Positions 39,420 to 48,516 are shown, numbered from the stretch's first letter. The stretch: 64,000 nt of DNA from Segetibacter sp. 3557_3 (GCF_004354985.1 NZ_SMSK01000005.1:124001-188000); one strand, 5' to 3'. Numbers and translations are program-made. The notes: generated from the sequence alone by a model not told the origin.

Positions 39420-40200
39420 TTTTAGATTATGTTGAATGTTGAATGTTGTATTAGGAGGTAAGTGAATTGGAGATTATTTTGAATGTTGTATGTTGAATGT
39501 TGTATGTTGTATTACGAGGTAAGTGAATTGGAGATGAGTGATGAGACGTGAGTGGGTTATTTTGAATGTTGTATGTTGGTTGTTGATTAGGACTTGGTTA
39601 AATTAGCGATGAGACGTGAGTGGGTTATTTTGAATGTTGTATGTTGAATGTTGTATTAAGTGGTAAGTGACTTAGAGATGAGTTATGAGAGATGAGTGAT
39701 GAGACGTGGTGGGTTATTTTGAATGTTGTATGTTGAATGTTGTATTAGGACTTGGTTAATTAGAGATGAGACGTGAGTGGGTTATTTTGAATGTTGTATG
39801 TTGAATGTTGTATTAGGACTTGGTTAATTAGAGATGAGACGTGCGTGGTTGTTTTGAATGTTGTATGTTGAATGTTGTATGTTGTATTACGAGGTAAGTC
39901 AATTGGAGATGAGTGATCAGAGATGAGTGATGAGACGTGAGTGGTTATTTCGAATTTTGTATGTTGAATATTGTATTATGGGTTGAGTTAATTAGAGATG
40001 AGACGTGAGTGGGTTATTTTGAATGTTGAATGTTGTATTAGGACTTGGTTAATTAGAGATGAGACGTGCGGGGTTGTTTTGAATGTTGTATCGTCAATGT
40101 TGTATTATGGGTTGAGTTAATTAGAGATTAGTCGTGCATGATTATTTTGAATGTTGTGTGTTAGATGTTGTATTGGTAATTTATGCGTAAAAAGAGATTT
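39420..40200. repeat. Imperfect tandem array, unit about 67 bp
   Basis: More than ten units repeat GGGTTATTTTGAATGTTG, TATGTTGAATGTTGTATTA, a GGACTTGGTTAATTAGAG-type segment and ATGAGACGTGAGTG. Starts of the GGGTTATTTT word fall near 39554, 39622, 39711 and 39779, giving spacings of 67-68 with longer variants near 89. Units are degenerate and made of smaller words. No ORF and no conserved spacer pattern is present. Weaker words continue to about 40850. Confidence 0.85.
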
Positions 40201-40339
40201 GTCTTTCCCAACTATGTTAAATGTTGACTTACAAATTAGACTTAAATAGAGATCGGCTATAAGACACCGGGAAATATTGCAGGCAAAATGATGACCGTTG
40301 CCTCAAATGATTTATTTTGGTTACGAGCTGGAAATCTTT

Positions 40340-40426
40340 GTTCAACATCGTTGCCCTCCCGGATGAACCCGGTTCTGACGCCCGCCCGGATGTACCGAGT
40401 CGGACGAGGGTGTCACTCCCTTGTAC
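40340..40426 (+). repeat. Family A fragment interrupted by a family B palindrome
   Basis: TTCAACATCGTTG (from about 40341) and TGTCACTCCCTTGTAC (ending about 40426) are the two halves of the family A centre. Between them lies GC-rich text including GCCCGCCCGG (40380-40389) and GTCGGACGAGGG (40399-40410), a variant of the REP-like palindrome. Confidence 0.55.
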
Positions 40427-40478
40427 AAATTGTAATCCTATTTAGCGAAATTGGGAGTCATAATGTTAAATAGTGTAT

Positions 40479-40613
40479 CAATGCCGTTTACTTAAGCAAA
40501 TTTTTATGGACCCGGCCACAGGAATTCTATAGGACATCGTTGCGTCGCACTCTTGTACCATTGGAAGTAGCTGGGCAAACAAATTACATAATCGGCTTAA
40601 CTAAACGACATTG
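40479..40613 (+). repeat. MITE-like repeat family A, copy 2 (135 bp)
   Basis: The left end CAATGCCGTTTACTTAA (40479-40495) and right end TTAACTAAACGACATTG (40597-40613) are 17-bp inverted repeats with two mismatches. The centre has GACATCGTTGCGTCGCAC then TCTTGTACC. It has the same length and layout as 11748-11882. No ORF inside. Confidence 0.7.
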
Positions 40614-41007
40614 AATAGTGCATGTTGAATTGGAACTTAAGCTACAAGAGAAGAGACGTTTGGAATTATGTTGCATGTTATATGTTGAATGTTGTATTAG
40701 AACTTGTGCTTAGTAAGAGATGAGCCGTTTGGGAATATGTTGAATTTCGTCTGTTATATATTGAATGTTCAATTGGGTTAATTTGGGATGAGACGTGTGA
40801 AATTATTTTGAATGTTATATTTTGAATGTTGAATTAAAATCCTCGTGGTAAAGATGAGGTATTAAACTTCCGATAATGTTTGATTTCAATTGTAAAATGC
40901 AGATATCAGATAGTCATAAATATAAAAGTAATAAGCCCTAAAAGTTTGCAATTCATCGTTGGGTTAGCAATACACCATTTTGAATTTTTAATTTTTAATT
41001 TTTCTTC

Positions 41008-42075
41008 TCAGGTTATTTTAAATATAAACGGTGATGCGGTCATGTATTTACCACCCTGTGATGTGGTAAATAAATAGGCGGGTTTGCCGTCCATAAATAA
41101 TAGTTGTGGTCGTTCGAAGCGGCCATATTTTTTGAGGTTTGCAGGAGCCGGAGGTTGCACAATGTATTTTGCTGCACCGTAATAGGCGATTTTAGGTTCG
41201 CGCCATTTTAACCCATCTTTCGACTCCATCAATAACCCAACTTCATGGTTGTAGATGCCCATATCACGTGCAATCATTTTGAACATTCCACCCTCACGCC
41301 AAACAAAGGCATCTTCAAACTGGCGGTTATGGCCCCTGCCCGAGAAGTCGATCACCGGGTTACCTCCGTACTTCACATAGGGCCCTTCCAGCTTCTCTGC
41401 AATGGCAAGCCCGTACTTGCGGTTACCACGAATTGCCGGATCGGTTGAGGTGTCGTATTCTTTTGTGTTCCACGATTTGTAATACAGCCAGTATCGCCCA
41501 TCGGGATGTTTGATGAATGCGGGGTTCGTGGTGCAATGATCGTCCCACGCTCCCGCTTCACCCGCCGGCAGCAGTGGCTGATCAGGTCGTTTCCATGGAC
41601 CATACAATGAGTTTGATGTAGCCAGCCCGATGAGTTTGGTATTGGTTTTACCATTGCTGTTGCCCATATAAAAAAGGCAATACTTGCCATCAACTCGTTT
41701 GATCAGGGGATTGTGACAAGTAGTTGCATCAAAGTAGCCTGGTCTTGGCGCAAATACAACATCTACAAACCGGAACGGCTGTTCGGGATGGTCGGCAACG
41801 GCATGCGCAATTTCACTGCTGTTGATCCAGCCGCCCATTCCCTTTTTGGCGTTCCACCTCGAAAAGAAAACATGAATTTTGCCGTCCTCACCCACAATCG
41901 GGCTCACACACCATACATAATAGCCTTCCATCTCTAAGGCGCGGCCAACCGGAGTTATTCGCCGGGCAAAAGAAGACTCGCTGTTGTCGAAATTATAGAA
42001 AGCACCCGCCACCGAGGGCAAACCAGCGGCAGCTGACAACAGGCTAAAATCCGTTAAAAATTTTCTTCTATCCAT
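41008..42075 (-). CDS. GH43-like glycosidase with twin-arginine-like signal
   Basis: A 355-aa protein starting MDRRKFLTDFSLLSAAAG, which fits a Tat-type signal (RRKFL then a hydrophobic stretch and AGA). The mature part is a five-bladed propeller of the GH43/GH32/GH117 superfamily: WCVSPIVGEDGKIHVFFSRW, TTCHNPLIKRVDGKYCLFYMG, CTTNPAFIKHPDGRYWLYYKSW, and QFEDAFVWREGGMFKMIARD with a conserved Glu-Asp. The usual GH43 DP motif is replaced by SP or NP in the first blades, so assignment to GH43 proper is uncertain. It is the last minus-strand carbohydrate gene of the locus. Confidence 0.65.
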   Translation of the reverse strand: MDRRKFLTDFSLLSAAAGLPSVAGAFYNFDNSESSFARRITPVGRALEMEGYYVWCVSPIVGEDGKIHVFFSRWNAKKGMGGWINSSEIAHAVADHPEQPFRFVDVVFAPRPGYFDATTCHNPLIKRVDGKYCLFYMGNSNGKTNTKLIGLATSNSLYGPWKRPDQPLLPAGEAGAWDDHCTTNPAFIKHPDGRYWLYYKSWNTKEYDTSTDPAIRGNRKYGLAIAEKLEGPYVKYGGNPVIDFSGRGHNRQFEDAFVWREGGMFKMIARDMGIYNHEVGLLMESKDGLKWREPKIAYYGAAKYIVQPPAPANLKKYGRFERPQLLFMDGKPAYLFTTSQGGKYMTASPFIFKIT

Positions 42076-42639
42076 AACAAGGCTTTATTTGGTGAGCTGG
42101 CAGATGACCGTGCTGCTATCGCAGCAAAAGTTAATCAAAGCCGGGCAATCCACCAGAACACGCCTGGGATTACCTACAATTAATATCAGGGCGGATCAAC
42201 TCTCCGGCTTACCCCATGATTCTTAGCATAGCGGGAAGCTTGCTGTAGTACAAACGGTTTTTGTTGTCGCAAATACAAACCCATAACAGCCCGGCTTGCC
42301 AAATCGCTGCTAACGAAGCCCATATAGTTAACGCGTTCTGAGCACCTGGCTTTTTATGTTAGCTAGAATCGCTGATGCCATGAAAAGTTACCGATGAACC
42401 GAGCGTGGCAACGATTTCGCCCAAGGAGTCTATGACGGTCCCATAATCATCCTGTTGCGTGCACAAACCTTTTTATAGCAACAGTTAAATCAATTCCGGA
42501 TCGTAGTACACGTAATACCGGTGTTCAGGCTATTGTATCAATCAGGTAATAAATGCGCAGAACCGGTTAATTACGGATAAACTATCCGGTTGCAATAGGC
42601 TTAATTTGGACAATTAATCTTATTAAAAAAGGTGTGATA
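42076..42639. other. Divergent intergenic region, 564 bases
   Basis: Lies between the GH43-like gene (minus) and the S9 peptidase (plus). Promoters for both should be here; no exact TAnnTTTG box was identified, and no repeat or RNA was recognised. Confidence 0.5.
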
Positions 42640-45009
42640 ATGTTTTCAAGAAAAATTTTGCTGATGGCAATGTTTGCCTGCGGCTCGGGTACTGTGCTTG
42701 CACAGCCGGCGACAAATGTGAGCCAGGCTTCCGTAAAGTCGAAGGTCACGAACACCCTGCCTGCCTACCAGCCTTCCCGCTCCGAAGTGCTGACAAGGTA
42801 CAAGAAAGCAGGTGTGATGGACAGTATTGCCCGGGACAAGGTTTATAAAACCAATGTGCTTGCTAACTGGCAACCTGATGGTGAAAGTTTTTGGTATCGA
42901 AATACATTAAAAGATACGGTACTGGAATATATCTATGTGAACGCGGCCACCGGGCAACGGCAGCCGGCGTTCGACCATGATAAACTCGGGCAGGGGCTGT
43001 CGAAAGCTGCGGGAAGGAAGTATGATCCCAAACGCTTACGCATATCCAACATGTTTTTTGAGCAGGATGGTAAGCAGGTAAACCTGCAGCTCGATGGCAA
43101 ATGGTGGAAGGCCGATCTGAACAACTATACCATTTCGGAGGGCAAAGCACCGGAAGGTTTTTCGGAGAATATGGAGTTCAGGCGTGCAGGGGCAGCACGG
43201 GGCAGCTTTACGCTTGCCAACCAGCTTGGTCCGGTAAGAAGGCGGGCGCGGGCATTTCGTTCGGACAGCAGTTCGCCCGACAAACTATGGGTAACCTTCA
43301 TCAGGGATGGTAACGTATACCTGCGTGCTGCCGGAACAAGCGACTCCACCCAGTTGACCACCAACGGTACCCGTGAAAAGCCGTATGGAAACCTAAGTTG
43401 GTCGCCCGATGGCAAATACCTGGTTGGATACCACATTAACCCCGTGGTAGAAAAACAGGTCGCCTATATTCTCACCTCCGCTTCGGGAACACGCGGCGAG
43501 GTTCGCTCACGCGGGTATGCGCAACCGGGAGATGAAAATACAAGTTACGAAATGTTTGTTTTTAATGTTGCGGGTAAAAAACAAACCCGGGTTGAAACTG
43601 AAGTGATCAATTTTTCAGGCGCGCCCTATATCAACTGGCGCGCAGGCGATAGCCGTTACTTTACTTTTGAGAAGGCTGACCGGGGACACCAGCGTTTTCG
43701 CATTATAGAAGTAAATGCCGAGACGGCTAAAACGCGCGAACTGGTAGATGAAAAAACAAAAACCTTTATTTACGAACAAAAGATACTCACCCACTATATG
43801 CCCGACACCCACGAGATATTGTGGGTTACGGAAAAAGATGGCTGGAGACACATTTACCTGCTGGATGAATTAACGGGTAAAGAAAAGGCCCAGGTAACAA
43901 AGGGTAATTGGGTGGTTCGTGAAGTGGACAGTGTTGACCAAAAGAAACGCGAAATATGGTTCCAGGCAAGTGGAATGAACCCTGACGAGGATCCGTATTT
44001 CATTCACCATTACAGGATAAGCTTCGACGGCAAGGGGCTTGTAAAGTTGAACGAGGAAGCCGGTAATCACCGGGTAAGCTATTCTCCTGATCGCAAGTAC
44101 TTCATCGACAACTATTCGCAGGTTAACGTACCTAACGTTATCGAACTCAGGCGCACAGCAGACGGCAAAAAGATCGCTGAACTCGAGCGCGCCGACATCA
44201 GTGCTTACCTCGCAACAGGCTTAAAGCTACCAGAACCATTCAAGGCCAAGGGTCGCGACGGCAACACAGATATCTGGGGTGTTATATTCAGGCCCAGCGA
44301 CTTTGATCCAAAGAAAAGCTACCCTATCATTGAACAGATTTATGCAGGTCCGCAAGACTCTTTTGTACCCAAAACTTTTACGGCATATGGCGAAACGCAA
44401 AGCCTGGCCGAGCTTGGCTTTATCGTAGTACAGATCGATGGTATGGGCACGTACAACCGGTCAAAAGCTTTCCACGATGTATGCTGGCAGAACCTGGCAG
44501 ATGCCGGTTTTCCCGATCGTATTCTTTGGATGAAAGCGCTTAACCAAAAATATCCGTATGCCGACATCTCCAGGGTAGGTGTTTATGGCACCTCGGCCGG
44601 GGGCCAGAACTCAGCCGGGGCGGTATTGTTTCACCCGGAGTTTTACGATGCTGCGGTTTCAGCATGTGGTTGCCACGATAACAGGGTCGACAAACAATGG
44701 TGGAACGAGCAATGGATGGGCTACCCTGTTGGTAAGCACTACGATGAGCAGTCGAACATTACAAATGCGCATAACCTTCAGGGCAGCCTGATGCTGATTG
44801 TGGGTGAGGCAGATGAAAATGTTCCGCCGGAATCCACCTACCGGGTTGTTGATGCATTGATTAAAGCTGGAAAAGATTTTGATCTATTATCGGTGCCGGG
44901 CATGGGCCACAGCGATGGCGGACCTTATGGACGCAAGAAAAAACGCGACTTTTTTGTAAAGCACCTTTTGGGCGTAGATCCACCCAATCGGAACATGCGG
45001 GAGCTCTAA
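42640..45009 (+). CDS. S9 family prolyl oligopeptidase, dipeptidyl peptidase IV type
   Basis: The ATG at 42640 gives [22 protein letters not shown], a signal peptide; a GTG two codons upstream is also in frame. The 789-aa protein has an N-terminal beta-propeller ([34 protein letters not shown]) and a C-terminal alpha/beta hydrolase. The catalytic Ser lies in [13 protein letters not shown] (about residue 649), Asp in GEADENVP (about 723) and His in PGMGHSDGG (about 755). It is likely a periplasmic exopeptidase. It is not part of the glycan chemistry, but together with the metzincin suggests protein is used alongside cell-wall carbohydrate. Confidence 0.9.
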   Translation: MFSRKILLMAMFACGSGTVLAQPATNVSQASVKSKVTNTLPAYQPSRSEVLTRYKKAGVMDSIARDKVYKTNVLANWQPDGESFWYRNTLKDTVLEYIYVNAATGQRQPAFDHDKLGQGLSKAAGRKYDPKRLRISNMFFEQDGKQVNLQLDGKWWKADLNNYTISEGKAPEGFSENMEFRRAGAARGSFTLANQLGPVRRRARAFRSDSSSPDKLWVTFIRDGNVYLRAAGTSDSTQLTTNGTREKPYGNLSWSPDGKYLVGYHINPVVEKQVAYILTSASGTRGEVRSRGYAQPGDENTSYEMFVFNVAGKKQTRVETEVINFSGAPYINWRAGDSRYFTFEKADRGHQRFRIIEVNAETAKTRELVDEKTKTFIYEQKILTHYMPDTHEILWVTEKDGWRHIYLLDELTGKEKAQVTKGNWVVREVDSVDQKKREIWFQASGMNPDEDPYFIHHYRISFDGKGLVKLNEEAGNHRVSYSPDRKYFIDNYSQVNVPNVIELRRTADGKKIAELERADISAYLATGLKLPEPFKAKGRDGNTDIWGVIFRPSDFDPKKSYPIIEQIYAGPQDSFVPKTFTAYGETQSLAELGFIVVQIDGMGTYNRSKAFHDVCWQNLADAGFPDRILWMKALNQKYPYADISRVGVYGTSAGGQNSAGAVLFHPEFYDAAVSACGCHDNRVDKQWWNEQWMGYPVGKHYDEQSNITNAHNLQGSLMLIVGEADENVPPESTYRVVDALIKAGKDFDLLSVPGMGHSDGGPYGRKKKRDFFVKHLLGVDPPNRNMREL

Positions 45010-45037
45010 ACATATTGGTATCGATAATGCAACGACA

Positions 45038-45067
45038 GCCGTTCCTGTAAAAGGGAGCGGCTTTTTT
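45038..45067 (+). terminator. Intrinsic terminator after the S9 peptidase
   Basis: GCCGTTCCT (45038-45046) pairs with AGGGAGCGGC (45052-45061), including a G-T pair, and is followed by six T residues (45062-45067). Confidence 0.75.
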
Positions 45068-45273
45068 GTGGACGAATGTGCAATATTTTAACCCTTTGAG
45101 GACCTTTTTCAGCGCTTTTCTCACTAAAAATGACTGAAAGCCGGTGAAAGTCAATGTTGTCTTAACAAAAATTGTCAACTACTAACCATATATTAACCGG
45201 TTTAGCAGTCGATTCATGATTTTTGAGTTAAATTTTTGTAGCTTTCCAAGACTAATCACAAAACCCTCCCGAC

Positions 45274-46152
45274 ATGAAAATCTTACCTTTTACCATCCCG
45301 GTTTCGCATGATAAGACCATTCTAGTGCAGGAGGAGCAACTCCCCCATTTTTATCCCTATTTACACAGGCACGAGGAAATCCAGTTAACATTAATTCTTA
45401 AGGGGGAAGGAACGCTCCTGGTTGGAAACAACATGCATACTTTTGGTCCTAACGAAGCCTACATGATCGGTGCGAATATGCCGCACCTGTTTAAAAGCGA
45501 CGCCTCTTACTTTGAGCCCGGCAGCAACAAAGAGGTGCATGCACTAACCATTTTCTTTAACACCAAGGGAAAGCTTGCATCGCTTTTCGATCTGCCTGAA
45601 TTGAAGAATGTTTATTCTTTCTTTTCCAGTCACTACAGCGGTTTTCAAATTCCACAGCATTCTTTTTCCGACATCTCGGGGCGTTTGCTGAGCATTAAAT
45701 ATGCGAATGGCATGGACCAGCTAATGCAGTTTTTTCAATTGCTGAAATCGTTGAGTGCTATCGAGAATACGTTTCCGCTTGCGCCGGATGTTCAGCCTAC
45801 TACGTTTAGCGACTACGAGGGTAAACGCATCAGCAACATCTACAGCTTCATTATGCAGCACTTTAATCGCGACATCACACTCGAGGAAGTTGCAGCTGCA
45901 GCCTACATGACCCCCCAGGCGTTTTGCAGGTATTTTAAAAAACATACACGGGTAACTTTTGTAACCTTCCTGAATGAGGTACGCATTAATGAGGCGTGCA
46001 AAAAACTTATCGACGGCAGTTACGACAGCGTATCATCGGTGGCCTACGATTGCGGCTTCAACAGCATTACAAACTTCAACAGGGTGTTTAAATCCACCAC
46101 GGGTAAGTCACCCCGCGAATACGCTAACGTATTCCTGGGCAACCTTAACTAA
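45274..46152 (+). CDS. AraC-family transcriptional regulator
   Basis: A 292-aa cytoplasmic protein. Residues 20-100 are a cupin-like sensor (YLHRHEEIQLTLILKGEGTLLVGN, then GPNEAYMIGANMPH). Residues 195-285 hold the two helix-turn-helix motifs typical of AraC/XylS (ITLEEVAAAAYMTPQAFCRYFKKH and SVSSVAYDCGFNSITNFNRVFK, ending GKSPREY). The cupin sensor binds small sugars in related proteins. It lies next to the pectin locus and may control it, although it points away from it and nothing in the sequence proves the target. A perfect terminator follows one base after the stop. Confidence 0.9.
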   Translation: MKILPFTIPVSHDKTILVQEEQLPHFYPYLHRHEEIQLTLILKGEGTLLVGNNMHTFGPNEAYMIGANMPHLFKSDASYFEPGSNKEVHALTIFFNTKGKLASLFDLPELKNVYSFFSSHYSGFQIPQHSFSDISGRLLSIKYANGMDQLMQFFQLLKSLSAIENTFPLAPDVQPTTFSDYEGKRISNIYSFIMQHFNRDITLEEVAAAAYMTPQAFCRYFKKHTRVTFVTFLNEVRINEACKKLIDGSYDSVSSVAYDCGFNSITNFNRVFKSTTGKSPREYANVFLGNLN

Positions 46153-46153
46153 T

Positions 46154-46199
46154 ATAAATGAAAACGGGTACTCCACATGAAGTACCCGTTTTCATTTAT
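46154..46199 (+). terminator. Perfect 19-bp inverted repeat after the AraC gene
   Basis: ATAAATGAAAACGGGTACT (46154-46172) and its exact complement (46181-46199) enclose an 8-base loop. The 3' arm is T-rich (TTTTCATTTAT), so it can act as a terminator in either direction. Confidence 0.8.
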
Positions 46200-46234
46200 G
46201 ATTTTCTATTTGGTACCGGCGGAAACACATTGGG

Positions 46235-46315
46235 CAACATCGTTGCTACGTCCGCCCGGCTAATAGTTGTTCAAATAATTCTAATTAGCCATTCGGACGG
46301 GCTCAGTTCAAGAGT
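46235..46315 (+). repeat. Family A fragment interrupted by a split family B palindrome
   Basis: CAACATCGTTG (about 46235-46245) is followed by GTCCGCCCGGC (46250-46260), a 27-base AT-rich segment, then GCCATTCGGACGGGC (46288-46302). The AT-rich segment splits the REP-like palindrome. It lies in the 329-base gap between the AraC gene and the next stop, which holds nothing else recognisable. Confidence 0.55.
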
Positions 46316-46481
46316 TGTGCAGGGTTGATCCTTTTATGCCTGCGGGGCAAATGTTTGTACCCACAACTCTAAAAATTCCTCGACACCAATCGCCCACAGC
46401 TATCACCTACTACGCCAATCTCAATACCTTGATACCAATTCGCCATCCGCAAATGCGGCATGCGCTAATGCAATGTAAATT

Positions 46482-46982
46482 TTACTTATGCTTCACATTT
46501 AAGTTAGAAATTTCTACTTGTCCGTCTTTGTTTACCAGGTAAACCTTCATCGATAACTGGTTCACCGCAAAATACTCCTGTACCCGTTCTATTATTGCTT
46601 TGTATTTATCAACATTGGGCAGGGCCATGGCAATGTCGGAACTATCGTCCGAATAATACTTTCCAAAATTTACCAGTGAGTTAAACAGCGACTCCGTAAG
46701 CCACGCTTTTGCATTGTGAGAAGGATTGTTTTTTTCCATCACTTTCAACAAGCTATCCCTCCCGCTGGTGTCGGTAAGACCACGAATACCGATCACCTCC
46801 TTGGTAAAAAATCGTGAGGCGGTGATAATCTTGTCGTTTCTGCCGACTTCACGGCTGTCCTTATGTATCCTGAAACCGTTTTCTTTCAGGTATTGGACAA
46901 TACTCGTGGCAATAAAGTCTTCAGTATACCAATGCTGATTCTCCTCGGCGTGAGTTTCAGGTTGGCAATGATCGTTTTCCAT
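46482..46982 (-). CDS. Hypothetical cytoplasmic protein
   Basis: A 166-aa soluble protein without signal peptide. Residues 17-66 (HWYTEDFIATSIVQYLKENGF, then HKDSREVGRNDKIITA, then FFTKEVIGIRG) recall the layout of PD-(D/E)xK nuclease-like folds: a helix, a Gly-rich turn, an Asp, then a strand with Glu. The key Lys of the Glu-x-Lys motif is not in place, so an active nuclease is doubtful. The middle carries SHNAKAWLTESLFNSLVNFGKYY. It could be a PD-(D/E)xK-derived regulatory protein. Function unknown. Confidence 0.6.
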   Translation of the reverse strand: MENDHCQPETHAEENQHWYTEDFIATSIVQYLKENGFRIHKDSREVGRNDKIITASRFFTKEVIGIRGLTDTSGRDSLLKVMEKNNPSHNAKAWLTESLFNSLVNFGKYYSDDSSDIAMALPNVDKYKAIIERVQEYFAVNQLSMKVYLVNKDGQVEISNLNVKHK

Positions 46983-47350
46983 AGTAAGGTCTTGTACTTG
47001 CAGTTTAAAACACTAATCTAACAGTTATATTGTTCAAACAATTTATCATGTTTTCCACACGATGAGGGTAAGTCAACCAAAGCCAACACCGACTATTCGC
47101 CTTGTGCCATGCAGGTCACAAGTGTTATACGGAATTTAGGCTCAACTAGTTGTATACCTCAGGAATAACCTGCAATAATAACAACACCAGCAAATAATTG
47201 TATAAGCGTACCGCTACAAGTGGATAAAGTGATGGAGGGACGGGAATTATGCACAGGGAAAAACGGAGATGAGCAAACGTGAGATGAGTTGTTGCTACAT
47301 CGGAGGGGTAAGAGAGGAGCCCCTGAGAAACTCCTATAAGTCAGGGAGAT
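46983..47350. other. Intergenic, about 370 bases, nothing firm
   Basis: No ORF or RNA was recognised between the hypothetical gene start and the tRNA terminator. A few GAGATGAG-type words near 47268-47290 resemble the low-complexity repeats elsewhere. Confidence 0.5.
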
Positions 47351-47380
47351 AAAATAAAAAGACCTCCCTGATGGGAGGTC
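47351..47380 (-). terminator. Terminator of the tRNA-fMet gene
   Basis: GACCTCCC (47361-47368) and GGGAGGTC (47373-47380) form a perfect 8-bp stem with a 4-base loop. On the minus strand it is followed by a T-rich run (47360-47351). Confidence 0.9.
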
Positions 47381-47384
47381 TTTG

Positions 47385-47456
<72 letters not shown>

Positions 47457-47466
47457 ATTTGGATTG

Positions 47467-47497
47467 CAAACATAAGGCGGGCATACTTACCCACCAA
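47467..47497 (-). promoter_or_regulatory. Bacteroidota-type promoter of tRNA-fMet
   Basis: On the minus strand, TTG (47497-47495) lies 20 bases before TATGTTTG (47474-47467), an exact match to the TAnnTTTG -7 box of the primary Bacteroidota sigma factor. The tRNA begins 10 bases further on. Confidence 0.75.
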
Positions 47498-47529
47498 CTT
47501 TTATTTCATAAAAGCCTGCAATAGTTTTC

Positions 47530-48243
47530 TTAACGTTTTTTGATGCTCGCTCCAGCGCTTGCATTCAGCGAGCCAGTGGTTGCATTACCTTCATAACGAA
47601 CAGATGATCCGCCACTCGCGTCTGCCGTAAAGGCTTTGATTGCCGTAATGTTTACCGTTGAGGCCCCTGAAGCATTTACCCTCACGGTTTCAGCCTTTAG
47701 TTCATAACCATGAACCCGGGCAGCTCCACTTGCATCGATAGCCGCGCTTTCTGTTGTTCCCGACAGCCGGATAACTGATGCTCCTGATACATCCAGCTTA
47801 AGTGTTTTAAGCTCTACCCTACCCTTTACTTCGCTTGCACCCGAAACACTTACGTTTAGGGCCTGCGCTTTGAACCCTTCCATGATATTGGCCACAGATG
47901 CTCCCGATACCTCGAGCTTTTCGAGGCTCGGTAAGGATACATAGGCCTTTAGTTTACGATTGGCCCAGCTGAAGCCGTTCCACACCCCACCTTCAACAGA
48001 AATTTTTAGTACCCCGTTGTTTACTTCAGTTTTTATTTTCTCATTGTATTTGGCTTCACCTGCGCTTACGGCTACAGCATGTGTGCTTCCCTGCGAAACA
48101 TACAGCATAACTGTCCCCGACACTTCTATACTCCTGAAATTACTGACACTTCTCACTTCTGCATTTTCATCGTAAATCACCTGCTGTGCGCCTGCTGAAG
48201 TAATTGCCAGTAGCAAAATCCACATCATGTATACACCCTTCAT
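47530..48243 (-). CDS. DUF2807 (head GIN domain) secreted adhesin-like protein
   Basis: A 237-aa protein with signal peptide (to about residue 19, AITSAGAQ). It opens with NFRSIEVSGTVMLYVSQG, the DUF2807 start, and continues as a repetitive beta-helix in which VSGAS or a close variant returns every 15 to 20 residues (KLEVSGASVAN, NVSVSGASEVKG, KLDVSGASVIR, AIDASGAARV, RVNASGASTVN, TADASGGSSVR). These proteins are common and poorly characterised in Bacteroidota, and the auto-transporter adhesin name reflects fold only. No operon partner; it stands 73 bases upstream of the tRNA. Confidence 0.85.
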   Translation of the reverse strand: MKGVYMMWILLLAITSAGAQQVIYDENAEVRSVSNFRSIEVSGTVMLYVSQGSTHAVAVSAGEAKYNEKIKTEVNNGVLKISVEGGVWNGFSWANRKLKAYVSLPSLEKLEVSGASVANIMEGFKAQALNVSVSGASEVKGRVELKTLKLDVSGASVIRLSGTTESAAIDASGAARVHGYELKAETVRVNASGASTVNITAIKAFTADASGGSSVRYEGNATTGSLNASAGASIKKR

Positions 48244-48308
48244 ACTTGTAATTTTTAATGAAACGAACGATGTAAAAAAAAGTTACAGCACTTCTTAAAA
48301 TTCGCCAT

Positions 48309-48316
48309 TACTTTTG
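48309..48316 (+). promoter_or_regulatory. Possible -7 promoter box ahead of the TPP riboswitch
   Basis: TACTTTTG matches TAnnTTTG exactly and would start transcription roughly 20 bases before the riboswitch. A weak TTAC (48283-48286) sits where a -33 box would be. Confidence 0.45.
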
Positions 48317-48344
48317 TTCAATGGATCGAAGCCTTGGCTTCTCC

Positions 48345-48434
48345 ATTCCCGGGGTGCTCCTGAGTGTCGCAAACACAAAAGGGGCTGAGATCATACCCGT
48401 AGAACCTGAACAGGATAATGCCTGCGAAGGGAAG
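48345..48434 (+). promoter_or_regulatory. TPP (thiamine pyrophosphate) riboswitch
   Basis: The thi-box core is clear: GGGGTGCTC (48351-48359), GGGGCTGAGA (48381-48390), ACCCGTAGAACCTGA (48395-48409) and CAGGATAATGCCTGCG (48411-48426). P1 forms from TTCCC (48346-48350) with GGGAA (48429-48433). It lies 83 bases before the TonB receptor ATG. No obvious terminator hairpin lies between, so control is probably at translation or at an unrecognised structure. Confidence 0.95.
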
Positions 48435-48516
48435 GTGCACTTCTATATAATTTATTACGCCCCCTCCTCTCCGGCATTCGATTGTTCAAAAATCAGTAAT
48501 CAATAAAGTTCAGATA

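Larger units (their letters stand above)
39264..41007. other. Repeat-rich intergenic region, 1744 bases
   Basis: The largest gene-free stretch in the window. It holds the tandem array (39420-40200), an interrupted family A fragment with a family B palindrome (about 40340-40426), an intact 135-bp family A element (40479-40613), and a TTTTTAA run at the right edge. No credible ORF was found. Confidence 0.7.

Noticed and set aside
39420-40200. Regular repeats that could suggest a CRISPR array
   Set aside because: Repeat units are contiguous and degenerate, there are no unique spacers of constant length, and no cas genes are nearby.
41008-42075. Firm assignment to GH43
   Set aside because: The propeller fold is clear, but the usual DP motifs of GH43 are replaced, so I call it GH43-like only.
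45190-45250. TAAATTTTTG as a -7 promoter box for the AraC gene
   Set aside because: The spacing and sequence do not match TAnnTTTG, so it is no better than AT-rich background.
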